This document shows, piece by piece, positions 7,518 through 16,226 of a stretch of 64,000 nucleotides of DNA. The translations under genes were made by a program, and so were the position numbers. Position 1 is the first letter of the stretch, and every line of letters begins with the position of its first letter. The notes below the pieces were generated by a model. The model ran no database searches. It saw only the letters and a program-made list of their open reading frames with translations, and was not told the origin of the DNA. The DNA comes from Candidatus Formimonas warabiya (GTDB lineage Bacteria > Bacillota > Dehalobacteriia > Dehalobacteriales > Dehalobacteriaceae), in the NCBI RefSeq assembly GCF_002777255.1, contig NZ_CP017634.1:1500903-1564902 (forward strand), given 5' to 3'.

Positions 7518-9116
7518 TCAAAAGATCGGCGGCTCATCATATTCCCCGATTTCTTCCCGGAGCACACCGGTGATTTCTCCGATGGTTGCATAATTTTGCA
7601 CCGCCTCCAGCACCGATGGAAATAAATTGACTTTCTTTTTTGCGGCGTGACGCACCTGGGCTAATGAAGCGGAGACCTTTTTGCCATCTCTCATCCTTCT
7701 TACTTCCCCCAATCGGGCCTTTTGCTTCTTCAGCACACTGTCATCCGCCTGATAAATAGGAATGTCTACATTTTTGCTGTTTCTGTCATGATATTTATTC
7801 ACACCCACCATCACTTTCTCGCCCGATTGAATCTTCCGCTCCATTTCATAAGCCCTGTTTTGTACCTGGCGCTGTATAGAGCCGGTGGTAATACCATGTA
7901 TCAAACCGCCCTGCTCGTCAATCTCACGCATATAGGCCCATGTTCGTTTTTCCAGTTCATCGGTTAAAAACTCCACATAATAGGAGCCGGCCAGCGGATC
8001 AACTGTTTTCGTAATACCGCTTTCGCAGGCCAGAATCTGCTGGGTGCGCAGGGCCAATAAAGCGGATTCCTGGGTAGGCGTGGCAATTGCCTCATCATAG
8101 GCCGGGGCATGAATGGCCTGGGCGCCGCCCAGGGCGGAAATAAGACTTTGCATGGTCACGCGCACAATATTGTTGAAAGGTTCTTGGGCAGGCAAAGTGA
8201 TGCCATTCCCGCCGGCAAAGACGCGGAATAACATGGATTTAGGATTTTTCGCCCCGAACTGTTCTTTCATAATGTGCGCCCAAATTCTGCGCGCTGCGCG
8301 ATATTTGGCTACCTCCTCAAAGAAGTCGGTTCCTGTCCATAATTCGAAAGAGAGTCTTGGGGCAAAAGTATCGATATCAACGTCACGTTTTAATGTTTCT
8401 TCCGCGATCAGGATCGCTGTTTTCATGATAGTTCCCAGTTCCTGGACGGAGTCGGCGCCTGACTCTCTGATATGGTAGCCGGCAATATTGATGGGATTCC
8501 ATTTAGGTATGTTTTTGGCACAAAATTCAATGATGTCCACACTGATGCGCAGGGAATCTTCCATGGGAAAGATATAAGTTTTTCGCGCCAGAAACTCTTT
8601 CACCATATCGTTTTGCGTCGTGCCGCTGATTTGATTCAAGGGTACGCCCTGTTTCAGGGCAGCCGCCACATACATGGCAAGAAGAATAATCGCCGTGGAA
8701 TTTATCGTGAATGACGTGCTGATCTGGCCCAAATTAATCCCGTCAAATAAGCTTTCCATATCGGCCAGGGTATCGATGGCCACGCCAATGCGTCCCACTT
8801 CGTCTTCCACCAGTGCATCGTCGGAATCATAACCCAGCTGGGTGGGTAAGTCCAACGCAACGGAAAGACCGGTTTGCCCCTGAGACAAAAGATATTTATA
8901 TCTTTGATTGGACTCTTCCGCCGTGGCTAACCCGGAATAAAGCCGCATGGTCCACGTCTTGCCCCGGTACATCGTTTCATAAACCCCACGCGTATAAGGA
9001 TAATGCCCCGGCAGACCTAACTGTTTTTCATAATCCCACCCCGGCAGATCCTTGGGTGTATACACGGATTTAACAAGTATTCCGGATTCCGTGACAAATT
9101 TCTTTTCCTCAGCCAT
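7518..9116 (-). CDS. mcmA1: Methylmalonyl-CoA mutase large (substrate-binding) subunit
   Basis: A B12-dependent mutase that interconverts methylmalonyl-CoA and succinyl-CoA; here a stand-alone catalytic chain of 532 aa with the B12 domain encoded by the gene before it. Residues line up without gaps on the Propionibacterium enzyme with an offset of 29. Tyr60 (WTMRLYSG) matches Tyr89, Arg178 (FLARKTYIF) matches Arg207 and His215 (GYHIRESGA) matches His244. Tyr and Arg at these places are the methylmalonyl-type selectors; isobutyryl- and 2-hydroxyisobutyryl-CoA mutases have other residues there. The start overlaps the B12-subunit gene by eight bases. The downstream epimerase agrees with this specificity. 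Confidence 0.88.
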   Translation of the reverse strand: MAEEKKFVTESGILVKSVYTPKDLPGWDYEKQLGLPGHYPYTRGVYETMYRGKTWTMRLYSGLATAEESNQRYKYLLSQGQTGLSVALDLPTQLGYDSDDALVEDEVGRIGVAIDTLADMESLFDGINLGQISTSFTINSTAIILLAMYVAAALKQGVPLNQISGTTQNDMVKEFLARKTYIFPMEDSLRISVDIIEFCAKNIPKWNPINIAGYHIRESGADSVQELGTIMKTAILIAEETLKRDVDIDTFAPRLSFELWTGTDFFEEVAKYRAARRIWAHIMKEQFGAKNPKSMLFRVFAGGNGITLPAQEPFNNIVRVTMQSLISALGGAQAIHAPAYDEAIATPTQESALLALRTQQILACESGITKTVDPLAGSYYVEFLTDELEKRTWAYMREIDEQGGLIHGITTGSIQRQVQNRAYEMERKIQSGEKVMVGVNKYHDRNSKNVDIPIYQADDSVLKKQKARLGEVRRMRDGKKVSASLAQVRHAAKKKVNLFPSVLEAVQNYATIGEITGVLREEIGEYDEPPIF

Positions 9117-9537
9117 TGTTTACATCCTCCAGATTATTTTTTGAAACCGGATATCGCTCAATCCATGCGGTAATTTCCTGAAAGGCAGAACCTACAGGAA
9201 ATATGGCGGCAACCCCCATATCTTTTAACTTCATCACATCCTGGGGAGGGATAATGCCCCCGATCACCAGCGGCCAATCCCCAATAGATAACTCTTTCAT
9301 CTTTTTTAATACCTTATCTGCAACCCTTAAATGGACTCCGGATAAAATACTGAGGCCGATAAAATCAACATCTTCCTGAATTGCCGCATTTACAATGTCA
9401 TCCACACTTTGACGCAGTCCTAAATATATCACTTCAATACCCGCATCGCGCAAAGCCATTGCCACCAGACGAACCCCCTTGTCATGCCCGTCCAGGCCAG
9501 GCTTAGCCAGTAAAATGCGGTGTTTATGATCCGGCAT
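9109..9537 (-). CDS. mcmA2: Methylmalonyl-CoA mutase small subunit, cobalamin-binding
   Basis: Carries adenosylcobalamin for the large subunit encoded just downstream. It is 142 aa, a single Rossmann-like B12 domain. The lower-ligand motif D-x-H-x-x-G is present as Asp16-Gly-His18-Asp-Lys-Gly21, followed by the usual SILSGVH and VIGGIIPPQD segments. It is the first gene of the operon that runs down to mce; the GntR-type operator at 9605-9620 lies about 70 bases upstream. No cobalamin riboswitch was seen in the leader. Confidence 0.9.
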   Translation of the reverse strand: MPDHKHRILLAKPGLDGHDKGVRLVAMALRDAGIEVIYLGLRQSVDDIVNAAIQEDVDFIGLSILSGVHLRVADKVLKKMKELSIGDWPLVIGGIIPPQDVMKLKDMGVAAIFPVGSAFQEITAWIERYPVSKNNLEDVNNG

Positions 9538-9604
9538 GAATACCCCTCTCTTTCCTATGGATTTAAGATCTTTATTTAGCTGCTTTATTTATCAATATCG
9601 CATG

Positions 9605-9620
9605 GCATATGGTATTCCAT
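9605..9620 (-). promoter_or_regulatory. GntR operator copy 2 (mutase operon)
   Basis: GCATATGGTATTCCAT on the plus strand. It matches the shared motif except for one base in the GTATAC core. It lies between the livF stop and the start of the mutase small subunit, upstream of the seven-gene operon. Confidence 0.6.
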
Positions 9621-9661
9621 AATTGCCTTCTTCATATTTTTAAAACTTTTACATGTCTTTT

Positions 9662-10371
9662 TTACATGCCTAAATATGCTTTTTGGACATATTTATCACT
9701 GGCTAATTGAGAAGCCGGTCCGGATAAAACAACACTTCCTTTTTCCAATACATAGCCCCAATCAGCAATTTTTAAGGCAGCCCGGGCATTCTGCTCTACC
9801 AGTAATACGGTGACGTTCTGCCTTTCCGGCAGCTTGGCAATGAGATGAAGGGTATCTTTCACCAGCATAGGTGAAAGGCCTAAAGAAGGTTCGTCAAACA
9901 AAATCATTTTGGGCGTAACATCAAGGCCCTGGCTACCGCCAAAGCTTGCTGCTCACCCCCGGACAGGCTCTCTGCCAGTTGATTCTGACGCTCTCTTAAA
10001 ATATGAAAGGTATGAAACATGTTTTCCATATCGGCAAAAATGCCGTCTTTGTCTTTCCGGGTAAAAGCGCCTAGCTGCAGGTTTTCCAATACGGTCATTT
10101 TAGGCCATATTTGCCGTCCCTCCGGACAGTGGGCCAACCCGTAACGGACAATTTTATCCGACGGCAGGCCGCTGATCTTGTGCCCGTCAAAATGAATGTC
10201 TCCTTGTGTTATTTTTACCAACCCGCAAATAGTTCGTAAGGTCGTTGTTTTCCCGGCGCCGTTAGGTCCGACAATCGCCACAATCTTTCCTTTTTCCACA
10301 TCCAGCGTTAAATCATTTAATACTTTGACATTGCCATATCCTGCGTTAACTTGATTTAGCTGCAGCATCAT
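9662..10371 (-). CDS. livF: LivF-type ABC transporter ATPase, split by a -1 frame change
   Basis: The second ATPase of a branched-chain-amino-acid-type (HAAT) importer. The 5' part (9904-10371, 155 aa) holds Walker A (GPNGAGKTT) and the signature LSGGEQQ and ends ARALMLRPK-stop. The 3' part (9662-9907, 81 aa) resumes at once with MILFDEPSLGLSP (Walker B) and the H-loop region, as in normal LivF; the two sum to the usual 236 aa. At the junction the message reads CGC CCA AAA TGA. C-CCA-AAA has the X-XXY-YYZ pattern of a -1 slippery site, and a -1 slip there restores exactly RPKMILFDEP. A one-base loss in the A-run, or a sequencing error, explains it as well. The 3' ATG overlaps the stop (ATGA), so separate translation is also possible. 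Confidence 0.85.
9907..9913 (-). other. Candidate -1 slippery heptamer in livF
   Basis: On the minus strand C CCA AAA is followed directly by TGA in the zero frame. Slipping back one base continues into the conserved Walker B segment. No convincing downstream stem-loop or upstream stimulatory ribosome site was worked out, so programmed frameshifting is unproven. Confidence 0.4.
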
Positions 10372-11138
10372 TCTTCTTCCACCCCCGCTCCCAGGTAAGC
10401 CTCAATCACTTTTTCGTTGTTCGTGATCTCAGCAGGAGTACCTTCCGCGATCTTTTCCCCGAAATTAAGTACCACCACATGTTGGGAAATTTTCATCACT
10501 AAACTCATATCATGTTCAATGAGTAAAATGGTGATGCCGCTATCTCTTAATCCATATATCATATTCATTAAATCCTGGGATTCTGTGTGATTCAAACCCG
10601 CTGCCGGCTCATCAAGAAGCAGCAAAACAGGATTCGCCGCCATGGCAACGGCTATTTCCAAAATACGCTGCTCCCCGTAAGACAGCCCCGTACATTTCAA
10701 TTTTCTTTTTTCATATAAATTCGTGTATTGTAATATTTCCTTAACCCGCTCCCTAGCCTTTTGTTCTTCTAAACAGAATTTTTTATTATGGAGTAAAATA
10801 TCGGGCAATCTGGTATTAACCCAATTATACGTTCCAATTAAGGTAGCTTCTTCTACGGTTAAAGTAGTAAATACCTTGGTCTTTTGGAATGTAGTGACAA
10901 TTCCTTGGGAAGAAACCACATGCATGGGCAAGCCAACCATATTCTTTCCCTGAAAATGTATTCCGCCGGAGGATGGCTTCACCAATCCGGTCAGCATGGA
11001 AAAGGTGGTCGTCTTCCCTGCCCCGTTCGGGCCAATTAAACTAACAATTTTACCTTGCTCAATATCAAAGGATATATCATGCACAGCCGTCAGTCCGCCA
11101 AACCGTTTGGTAAGATTCCTCACTTCCAACAAGCTCAT
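10368..11138 (-). CDS. livG: LivG-type ABC transporter ATPase
   Basis: The first ATPase of the HAAT importer, on the cytoplasmic side. It is 256 aa. Walker A is GPNGAGKTT (about 34-42), the signature TGLSYGEQR (about 152), Walker B LLLLDEPAAGLNHTES (about 173) and the switch His is in LLIEHDMSLVM. The LNHTE stretch after Walker B is typical of LivG. Its stop and the livF start overlap by four bases, and its start overlaps the livM stop by one, so livH-livM-livG-livF are one tightly coupled unit. Confidence 0.92.
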   Translation of the reverse strand: MSLLEVRNLTKRFGGLTAVHDISFDIEQGKIVSLIGPNGAGKTTTFSMLTGLVKPSSGGIHFQGKNMVGLPMHVVSSQGIVTTFQKTKVFTTLTVEEATLIGTYNWVNTRLPDILLHNKKFCLEEQKARERVKEILQYTNLYEKRKLKCTGLSYGEQRILEIAVAMAANPVLLLLDEPAAGLNHTESQDLMNMIYGLRDSGITILLIEHDMSLVMKISQHVVVLNFGEKIAEGTPAEITNNEKVIEAYLGAGVEEE

Positions 11139-12106
11139 TATTTGGCAACCTCCTTAACTGTTTCATTCTTGGAGAATTTTAAAAAGGCTCTGTTAAATGC
11201 GGGCAAAAGACCATCCGGAATAAACAACACCATCAGTATTAAAAGGAAACCAAATATCGGTAAACGCAAATCCTCCGCAAGCCGCAAATATTCAGGCAAG
11301 ATCGTAAAAATAAATGCCCCTAGAACAGGTCCCCATAATGTTTGCCGTCCTCCCAGCACCGTCATCATTAACAAAGGCAGCATGATCAGGGTGAAACTGC
11401 TCATTTCCGGGCTGATAAATTGGGCATAGCTGGCGTATAAGCTGCCGGACAAACCGGCGCAAGATGCGCCTAAAACAAAGGCAAAAAGCGAATAGCGATA
11501 GGAACTGATTCCCACAGAGCTGGCTAACAATTCATCATCTTTTACGGCGATAAAGGCTCTGCCTACTTTAGAATGAATTAACCGGCCGGAAATAAACTGC
11601 ACGAAAATCAGAAATACCAGAACCAAAAAATAGAAGCTCATTTTGGAATCTATCACAAAACCCCCTATAGCCGGGGAAGGGATATTGGCAATACCCATCT
11701 GTCCATTCGTTAAACCAACCCAGTTCAGCAATACTAAATGCACGATCGATGAAAAAGAAATGGTCATAATAATAAAGGCTGCGCCGCGCACTCTTAAGCT
11801 GATTAGCCCCACTAAATAGCCGATAAATGCGGTAATCATGATCGCTAAAAGCACGGAAATCCAAAAATTAAAACTTAAATTTTTTACCAAGAGGGTAAAT
11901 GCATAGCCCCCTATGGCGTACAAAGCGGCTTGCCCCAAAGATAAATTGCCCGCATAGCCTAAAATCAAGTTTAGACCTTGTGCCATGATCGCAAAGATAA
12001 TGGACATAATCGCCAAGTGCATGAGATACGGGTTTTTAATCACGAAAGGTAAAATGAGTAATACGGCTGTCCAGGCAAGAAAACGAATAGCATATTGTTT
12101 ATTCAT
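11138..12106 (-). CDS. livM: LivM-type ABC transporter permease
   Basis: A membrane permease of the HAAT importer, 322 aa with about nine to ten hydrophobic segments. Family marks are IMAQGLNLILGYAGNLSLGQAALYAIGG near residue 45, with the N-x-x-x-G-x-x-G-x-L-S-L-G-Q type loop, and the cytoplasmic coupling segment GRAFIAVKDDELLASSVGI. It follows livH after 17 bases. The substrate cannot be told from the permeases; shared control with a hydantoinase and a deaminase suggests a nucleobase-derived or ureide compound rather than an amino acid. Confidence 0.9.
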   Translation of the reverse strand: MNKQYAIRFLAWTAVLLILPFVIKNPYLMHLAIMSIIFAIMAQGLNLILGYAGNLSLGQAALYAIGGYAFTLLVKNLSFNFWISVLLAIMITAFIGYLVGLISLRVRGAAFIIMTISFSSIVHLVLLNWVGLTNGQMGIANIPSPAIGGFVIDSKMSFYFLVLVFLIFVQFISGRLIHSKVGRAFIAVKDDELLASSVGISSYRYSLFAFVLGASCAGLSGSLYASYAQFISPEMSSFTLIMLPLLMMTVLGGRQTLWGPVLGAFIFTILPEYLRLAEDLRLPIFGFLLILMVLFIPDGLLPAFNRAFLKFSKNETVKEVAK

Positions 12107-12123
12107 CTTATTTCACCCCTCCC

Positions 12124-12993
12124 TCAACCACTCATCTTGCCGCTGGAACTGGTAAAAATGCCATGTGGTTTAAAGATCAGGACCAGTACCAGCATGATAA
12201 AGGCAAAGGCATCTTTATATTCCGAAGATATGTAGCCGCCGCCTAAAGACTCCATCAGCCCTAAAAAATAACCGATCACGATCGCACCGGTAAAGCTGCC
12301 CAAACCGCCGGTGACAACCACTGCCCAAGCCACAGAAATAGCTTTCAAGCCCATATTGGGATCAATGGTATAGACAAGTCCTAAAAGCGTACCCGCCAAT
12401 GTAGCCATGACAGTGCCAATCACCGAACTGAGGGTATATATTTTCTCAATATTGATGCCGACTAATTGGGCAGCATCCCGGTTTTGGAAGGTGGCCCGAA
12501 AAGCCCGGCCGATAGAAGTTCTCTTAATAAGCTGCTGTAATGCTGCAATGGCTGCAATACTTGCCAAAATAATAAACAAGCGTACGGGGGTAACTGCTAC
12601 CTTGCCGATAATTAACGGATCTACAGGGAAAGGATTGGGAAGCATTTTGGGTTCCGGCCCCCACAAATACCGGGCAAAGTTAATCACGAAGATGGACAGG
12701 CCAATGGTAACAAGACCATTTACCGTCATATCGTCCCTTACATAGCGAAAAATCAGCACATTTAATAACCAGCCTAAAATTGCTCCGCTGATCATGACCA
12801 GAATAAAACCCAACCAAAAGGGCAATCCCAGCAAGCTGATAAAGGTATAGGCGAAGAAGGCTCCCAGCAGATATAATTCACCATGGGCAAAATTCGCCAC
12901 TTTCATTAAACCGAAAATAATCGTATGGCCTATGGCAATCAAGGCAAATCCGCTGCCCAGTACTAAGCCATTGACTATTAACTGACTAAACAT
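12124..12993 (-). CDS. livH: LivH-type ABC transporter permease
   Basis: The partner permease of LivM in the inner-membrane channel, 289 aa, largely hydrophobic. It has the usual LivH start (LVNGLVLGSGFALIAIGHTIIFGLMKVANFAHGEL) and the coupling loop GRAFRATFQNRDAAQLVGINIEKIY. It lies 67 bases after livK, with a stable hairpin in that gap (13014-13044) that may lower its expression relative to the binding protein. Confidence 0.9.
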   Translation of the reverse strand: MFSQLIVNGLVLGSGFALIAIGHTIIFGLMKVANFAHGELYLLGAFFAYTFISLLGLPFWLGFILVMISGAILGWLLNVLIFRYVRDDMTVNGLVTIGLSIFVINFARYLWGPEPKMLPNPFPVDPLIIGKVAVTPVRLFIILASIAAIAALQQLIKRTSIGRAFRATFQNRDAAQLVGINIEKIYTLSSVIGTVMATLAGTLLGLVYTIDPNMGLKAISVAWAVVVTGGLGSFTGAIVIGYFLGLMESLGGGYISSEYKDAFAFIMLVLVLIFKPHGIFTSSSGKMSG

Positions 12994-13013
12994 TGCTTTA
13001 TCTCCCCTTTTTC

Positions 13014-13044
13014 ATAAGGAGGAGAGATGGACCCTCCTCCTTAT
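13014..13044 (-). promoter_or_regulatory. Intercistronic hairpin between livK and livH
   Basis: ATAAGGAGGAG (13014-13024) and CTCCTCCTTAT (13034-13044) are perfect 11-bp arms around nine bases, without a T-run. Such hairpins after a binding-protein gene commonly protect its mRNA and reduce read-through into the permease genes. Confidence 0.5.
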
Positions 13045-13060
13045 TGAGTGGATTACTATC

Positions 13061-14242
13061 TTAGTCGATGCTGACGAGGGCGGAACCCGCTAATTTAGCC
13101 GTGCCATTTTCATTATGGGACAAATACATTTCAAACCCATAAGCCTGTCCTTTTTCATTAAATTTTATCGGCCCCGTTAGGCCCTCAAAATTGGAGGCGG
13201 CAAGTGCCTCCCTGATTTTAGCCGGGGTGGGTTCTCCCGCACGATTAATCGCATCCGCCAAAAGCATTACAGCGTTGTAATCACAAGCGGCATATTTATC
13301 AGGGACTTTCTGATAGAGCTCTTGGTATGCCGGTACAAAGGACTTATTCATGGGCGTATCAATTTCGGGAAGATATTCCACGATCCCGTAAATACCTTCT
13401 GCCGCTTGACCGGCATTTTTAAAGAAGTCTCCGGATGACCAGGCTCCCTCTCCGATAATGGGCACATCGATGCCCAGTTCTCTCGCTTGCTGGGCAATCC
13501 TAACAGCATTGGCAAGGTTGGAAACCGCATAGATTGCATCAGGATTGCTATTTTTAATTGCTGTTAATTGGGTATAAAGATCTGCATCACTGGCATTCAC
13601 AACTTGTTCCGTCAGGTTTTTGCCCCCTAATGCGGTAACTGTTTTAGAAAATTCGCTTACAGAATTTCGTCCCCAGTCACCATTTTCGTAAATATAGGCG
13701 ATATTTTTCACGTCAAGTTTTTCGCAAACTGTTTCCGCAAAGGCTTTGACAAAATATTGGGAAGTTCCTACCGCTCTGAAAAACCAGGTATTGCCTTCCT
13801 CGGTTAACTTGGGAGAGGTAGATATGGCACTGATCAAGGGAATCTCATATTTTTTTGCAATTGGCATCACAGCCCCCGTTGAGGAACTGTTAAATGCGCC
13901 AATTAAAGCGATTACCTTATCCCGGCTCACCAGCTTTTCCGCGGCGGAAGCGGCTTGGGCGGGATCTGTCGCCGTATCTTCCACAATTAATTTAAGGGGA
14001 TGACCACCAAGTACTCCCCCATTATCGTTAATAAATTTTACCGCTGCTTCCGCACCACTTTTGGCACTTTCCCCATCAAAAGCTGTGCCGCCGGATAGAG
14101 GAAGAACCGCACCGATGATAATGGGTTCTTTCGGGGCGTCTGCATCCGCTTCAGGTTTAGGTGTTTCTGCCGAACTACAGCCCGCTAAATACAGAACCAG
14201 GATAGTCATTAGAAGGGCCATTAGCATTTTTTTTAGATTCAT
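13061..14242 (-). CDS. livK: ABC transporter substrate-binding lipoprotein, LivK type
   Basis: A membrane-anchored extracellular binding protein, 393 aa. It has a lipoprotein signal: basic start MNLKK, a hydrophobic stretch and the lipobox LAGC with Cys at about residue 22. The mature part is a type I periplasmic-binding (Peripla_BP_6) fold opening IIIGAVLPLSGGTAFDG, with RDKVIALIGAFNSSSTGAV and KIREALAASNFEGLTGPIKF typical of the leucine/urea/amide-binding class. It is the first gene of the liv operon; the operator at 14449-14465 lies about 200 bases upstream. Its ligand may be an amide, urea derivative or nucleobase breakdown product. Confidence 0.9.
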   Translation of the reverse strand: MNLKKMLMALLMTILVLYLAGCSSAETPKPEADADAPKEPIIIGAVLPLSGGTAFDGESAKSGAEAAVKFINDNGGVLGGHPLKLIVEDTATDPAQAASAAEKLVSRDKVIALIGAFNSSSTGAVMPIAKKYEIPLISAISTSPKLTEEGNTWFFRAVGTSQYFVKAFAETVCEKLDVKNIAYIYENGDWGRNSVSEFSKTVTALGGKNLTEQVVNASDADLYTQLTAIKNSNPDAIYAVSNLANAVRIAQQARELGIDVPIIGEGAWSSGDFFKNAGQAAEGIYGIVEYLPEIDTPMNKSFVPAYQELYQKVPDKYAACDYNAVMLLADAINRAGEPTPAKIREALAASNFEGLTGPIKFNEKGQAYGFEMYLSHNENGTAKLAGSALVSID

Positions 14243-14448
14243 TATTAAACACTCTCCTCAATTATAATCTAATTTTGCCAGTGACTGCGTCCCTCGTTTA
14301 CCACGTCCTCCTTTCTATTAAGTGATCAAAGGGATTAAAAATCGTATGATCGTGTTTGGGAATATGTACTGTTCGGCACAAACCAGTCTAGTTTATCATA
14401 TCATTTTTCTTAAAACACGGTCTGCCCTGTCTTTACGTAAAGATCTTG

Positions 14449-14465
14449 GCATATGGTATACAAAA
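14449..14465 (-). promoter_or_regulatory. GntR operator copy 3 (liv operon)
   Basis: GCATATGGTATACAAAA on the plus strand, nearly identical to copy 1 in the opposite direction. A TATAAA-like -10 lies about nine bases upstream in the direction of transcription. The site is about 200 bases before livK and just after the stop codon of the amidohydrolase gene. Confidence 0.65.
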
Positions 14466-14495
14466 TTTAATTTATATCTCACCCTCCCATCACCT

Positions 14496-15962
14496 TTATT
14501 CAAAACCTCTATCATTTTGGGGGATATACGCTTGATAATAATCTATCCCAGTCCGCTTTTTCACATGATCTAAGATCCTTTTCGCTACACGATTGGCATC
14601 AGAAATGATATGCTGCTCATCCCCTGTTATCAGGCGGGAATTTTCCACTACCACTCTACCGTTAATAATACTTGTATGCACCAAATGATTATAACCGCAG
14701 TAAACCAACGCTCCTAACGGATCGGCCAGGGCACCGCCGTAAGCGATCTGGTTCATATCCACTAAGATAATATCTGCCCCTTTCCCGACCTCTAATGAGC
14801 CGATATCATCTCTTTTTAAAACCTTGGCTCCCCCGTTGGTCGCCATGGAGAATACGTCTTGAGGGCCAAACCAATCCTGAAAATCGATGTTGTCATGCAT
14901 GTTTTTAATGCGGTGGACATACATGGTATTGCGCAATTCGGCAAACATATCTCCGCTATCATTACTTGCGCCTCCGTCTACACCGATTCCGATCGTCACG
15001 CCTGCTTTTACCATAGCAGGGATGGGGGCCATAGGATAGCCTAAACGCATATGGCAGGATGGTGAGTGCGTAACGGCTACCCCTGTTCGGGCTAAAATAC
15101 GAATATCTGATTGCCGATGTTGTGTGGCATGGGCTATGGATGTAGCAGAATCAAACCAGCCGATATATTCCAGCCACTCATGGGGTGTACAATGGTATAA
15201 CCGGTGACATTTTTCATACTCATCAGGACGCGGATGCAAATGTGTGTGGCATAGTCCGCCATATTTATTAGCTAATATTTTTAAATCCTGCATCAATGGT
15301 TTCATTTCAAAAACAGTCGTTGTCGGGCCGACACCTACCCGACTCATGGCAAATTCTCCGGCATCATGATGTTTTTTAAAAGTCTCCGCACAGGCCTGTA
15401 AAATTTCCTCCCTGTCTTCCAAAAGCGCTGTATGATCCATGCCAAGCACTTGTTTGATCGCCTCAGGTAAATTTCCTTCCATCACAGGCATACAACCTCG
15501 ATAACCATGAAAACGCATCCCTAATTCTTTTAAGGCGCGAAATTCCTGGTCCATCAGATTTTTCCGCCCATAAGGGAAAAAGTACATAAAATCCATGGTC
15601 GTTGTGCATCCGGTTAGCAGCAATTCTGCCGCCGATAAGCGGGCTGCAGCGTAAACAGCTTCCTCATCAATGTCAGCCCATGCCCCATAAGAAAACAACA
15701 GCCAGCGCAACAACCCTCCTTTTTGCGTAATTGGGACATTACGGGTGACATTTTGATAAAAGTGGTGATGGGTGTTAATCAAACCTGGCAATGCTAATTT
15801 CCCGGCTCCGTCAATTACTTTATCCGACTGATTTAGCAGCAAGTTTTTACCTATAGCGGCGATCCTATTGTTTTCAATATATATATCTGTGTTGTGCAAA
15901 TAGGTTTTTTTCGCATCAAAAGGATAAATGTGATCGGCATTTTTAATTAAAATATTCCCCAT
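14496..15962 (-). CDS. 8-oxoguanine deaminase-like amidohydrolase
   Basis: A metal-dependent deaminase of the AtzB/8-oxoguanine deaminase group, 488 aa from ATG 15962; the frame is open to 15998, but AGGAGA sits eight bases before 15962. Metal-site motifs are GLINTHHHFYQNVTR (His cluster), HTHLHP, SIAHATQH and the Asp in GIGVDGGASND. The segments CHMRLGYPMAPIPAM and GVDGGASNDSGDMFAELR closely follow 8-oxoguanine deaminase. It probably deaminates an oxidised or hydroxylated purine or a related ring. It carries its own operator (16064-16080) and so belongs to the GntR regulon. Other choices are hydroxyatrazine-type or guanine deaminases. Confidence 0.8.
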   Translation of the reverse strand: MGNILIKNADHIYPFDAKKTYLHNTDIYIENNRIAAIGKNLLLNQSDKVIDGAGKLALPGLINTHHHFYQNVTRNVPITQKGGLLRWLLFSYGAWADIDEEAVYAAARLSAAELLLTGCTTTMDFMYFFPYGRKNLMDQEFRALKELGMRFHGYRGCMPVMEGNLPEAIKQVLGMDHTALLEDREEILQACAETFKKHHDAGEFAMSRVGVGPTTTVFEMKPLMQDLKILANKYGGLCHTHLHPRPDEYEKCHRLYHCTPHEWLEYIGWFDSATSIAHATQHRQSDIRILARTGVAVTHSPSCHMRLGYPMAPIPAMVKAGVTIGIGVDGGASNDSGDMFAELRNTMYVHRIKNMHDNIDFQDWFGPQDVFSMATNGGAKVLKRDDIGSLEVGKGADIILVDMNQIAYGGALADPLGALVYCGYNHLVHTSIINGRVVVENSRLITGDEQHIISDANRVAKRILDHVKKRTGIDYYQAYIPQNDRGFE

Positions 15963-16063
15963 TATATTCTTCTCCTGATTAGATAGGATACTACACAAGT
16001 CTCCATTTTACTTAGTTGTGTGAATATGATCCATAAGATTATGGGTAAAATCATTTTTAAAAT

Positions 16064-16089
16064 TTGGTATACCATATGCAATAATTATA
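16064..16089 (-). promoter_or_regulatory. -10 box and GntR operator copy 4 (amidohydrolase gene)
   Basis: On the minus strand TATAAT (16084-16089) is followed after three bases by TGCATATGGTATACCAA (16064-16080). As at the regulator's own promoter, the operator lies just downstream of the -10 box. The core TTGGTATACC is the best match of all copies to UxuR/ExuR-type sites. Confidence 0.65.
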
Positions 16090-16161
16090 TGCTTCGCTCT
16101 TTTTTATAAAATTCCTTCTTGATTTCTAAAAATAAATTGATAAATCCTGAAAGTACGAAAA

Positions 16162-16197
16162 AAGCGGGATACCCCTCAACAAAGGGGCGGCCCGCTT
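16162..16197 (-). terminator. Terminator after the kinase gene pair
   Basis: On the minus strand AAGCGGG pairs with CCCGCTT, with an inner CCCCT/AGGGG stem, and a run of six T follows. It closes the transcript coming from 17222. Confidence 0.8.
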
Positions 16198-16226
16198 CTT
16201 CCCCGTAATTTCAAAAATATTTTTGG

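Noticed and set aside
9538..9661. Cobalamin riboswitch before the B12 mutase genes
   Set aside because: No B12-box or multi-helix leader is present; the gap is short and holds only the GntR-type site. The same search before 51656 also found no B12 box.
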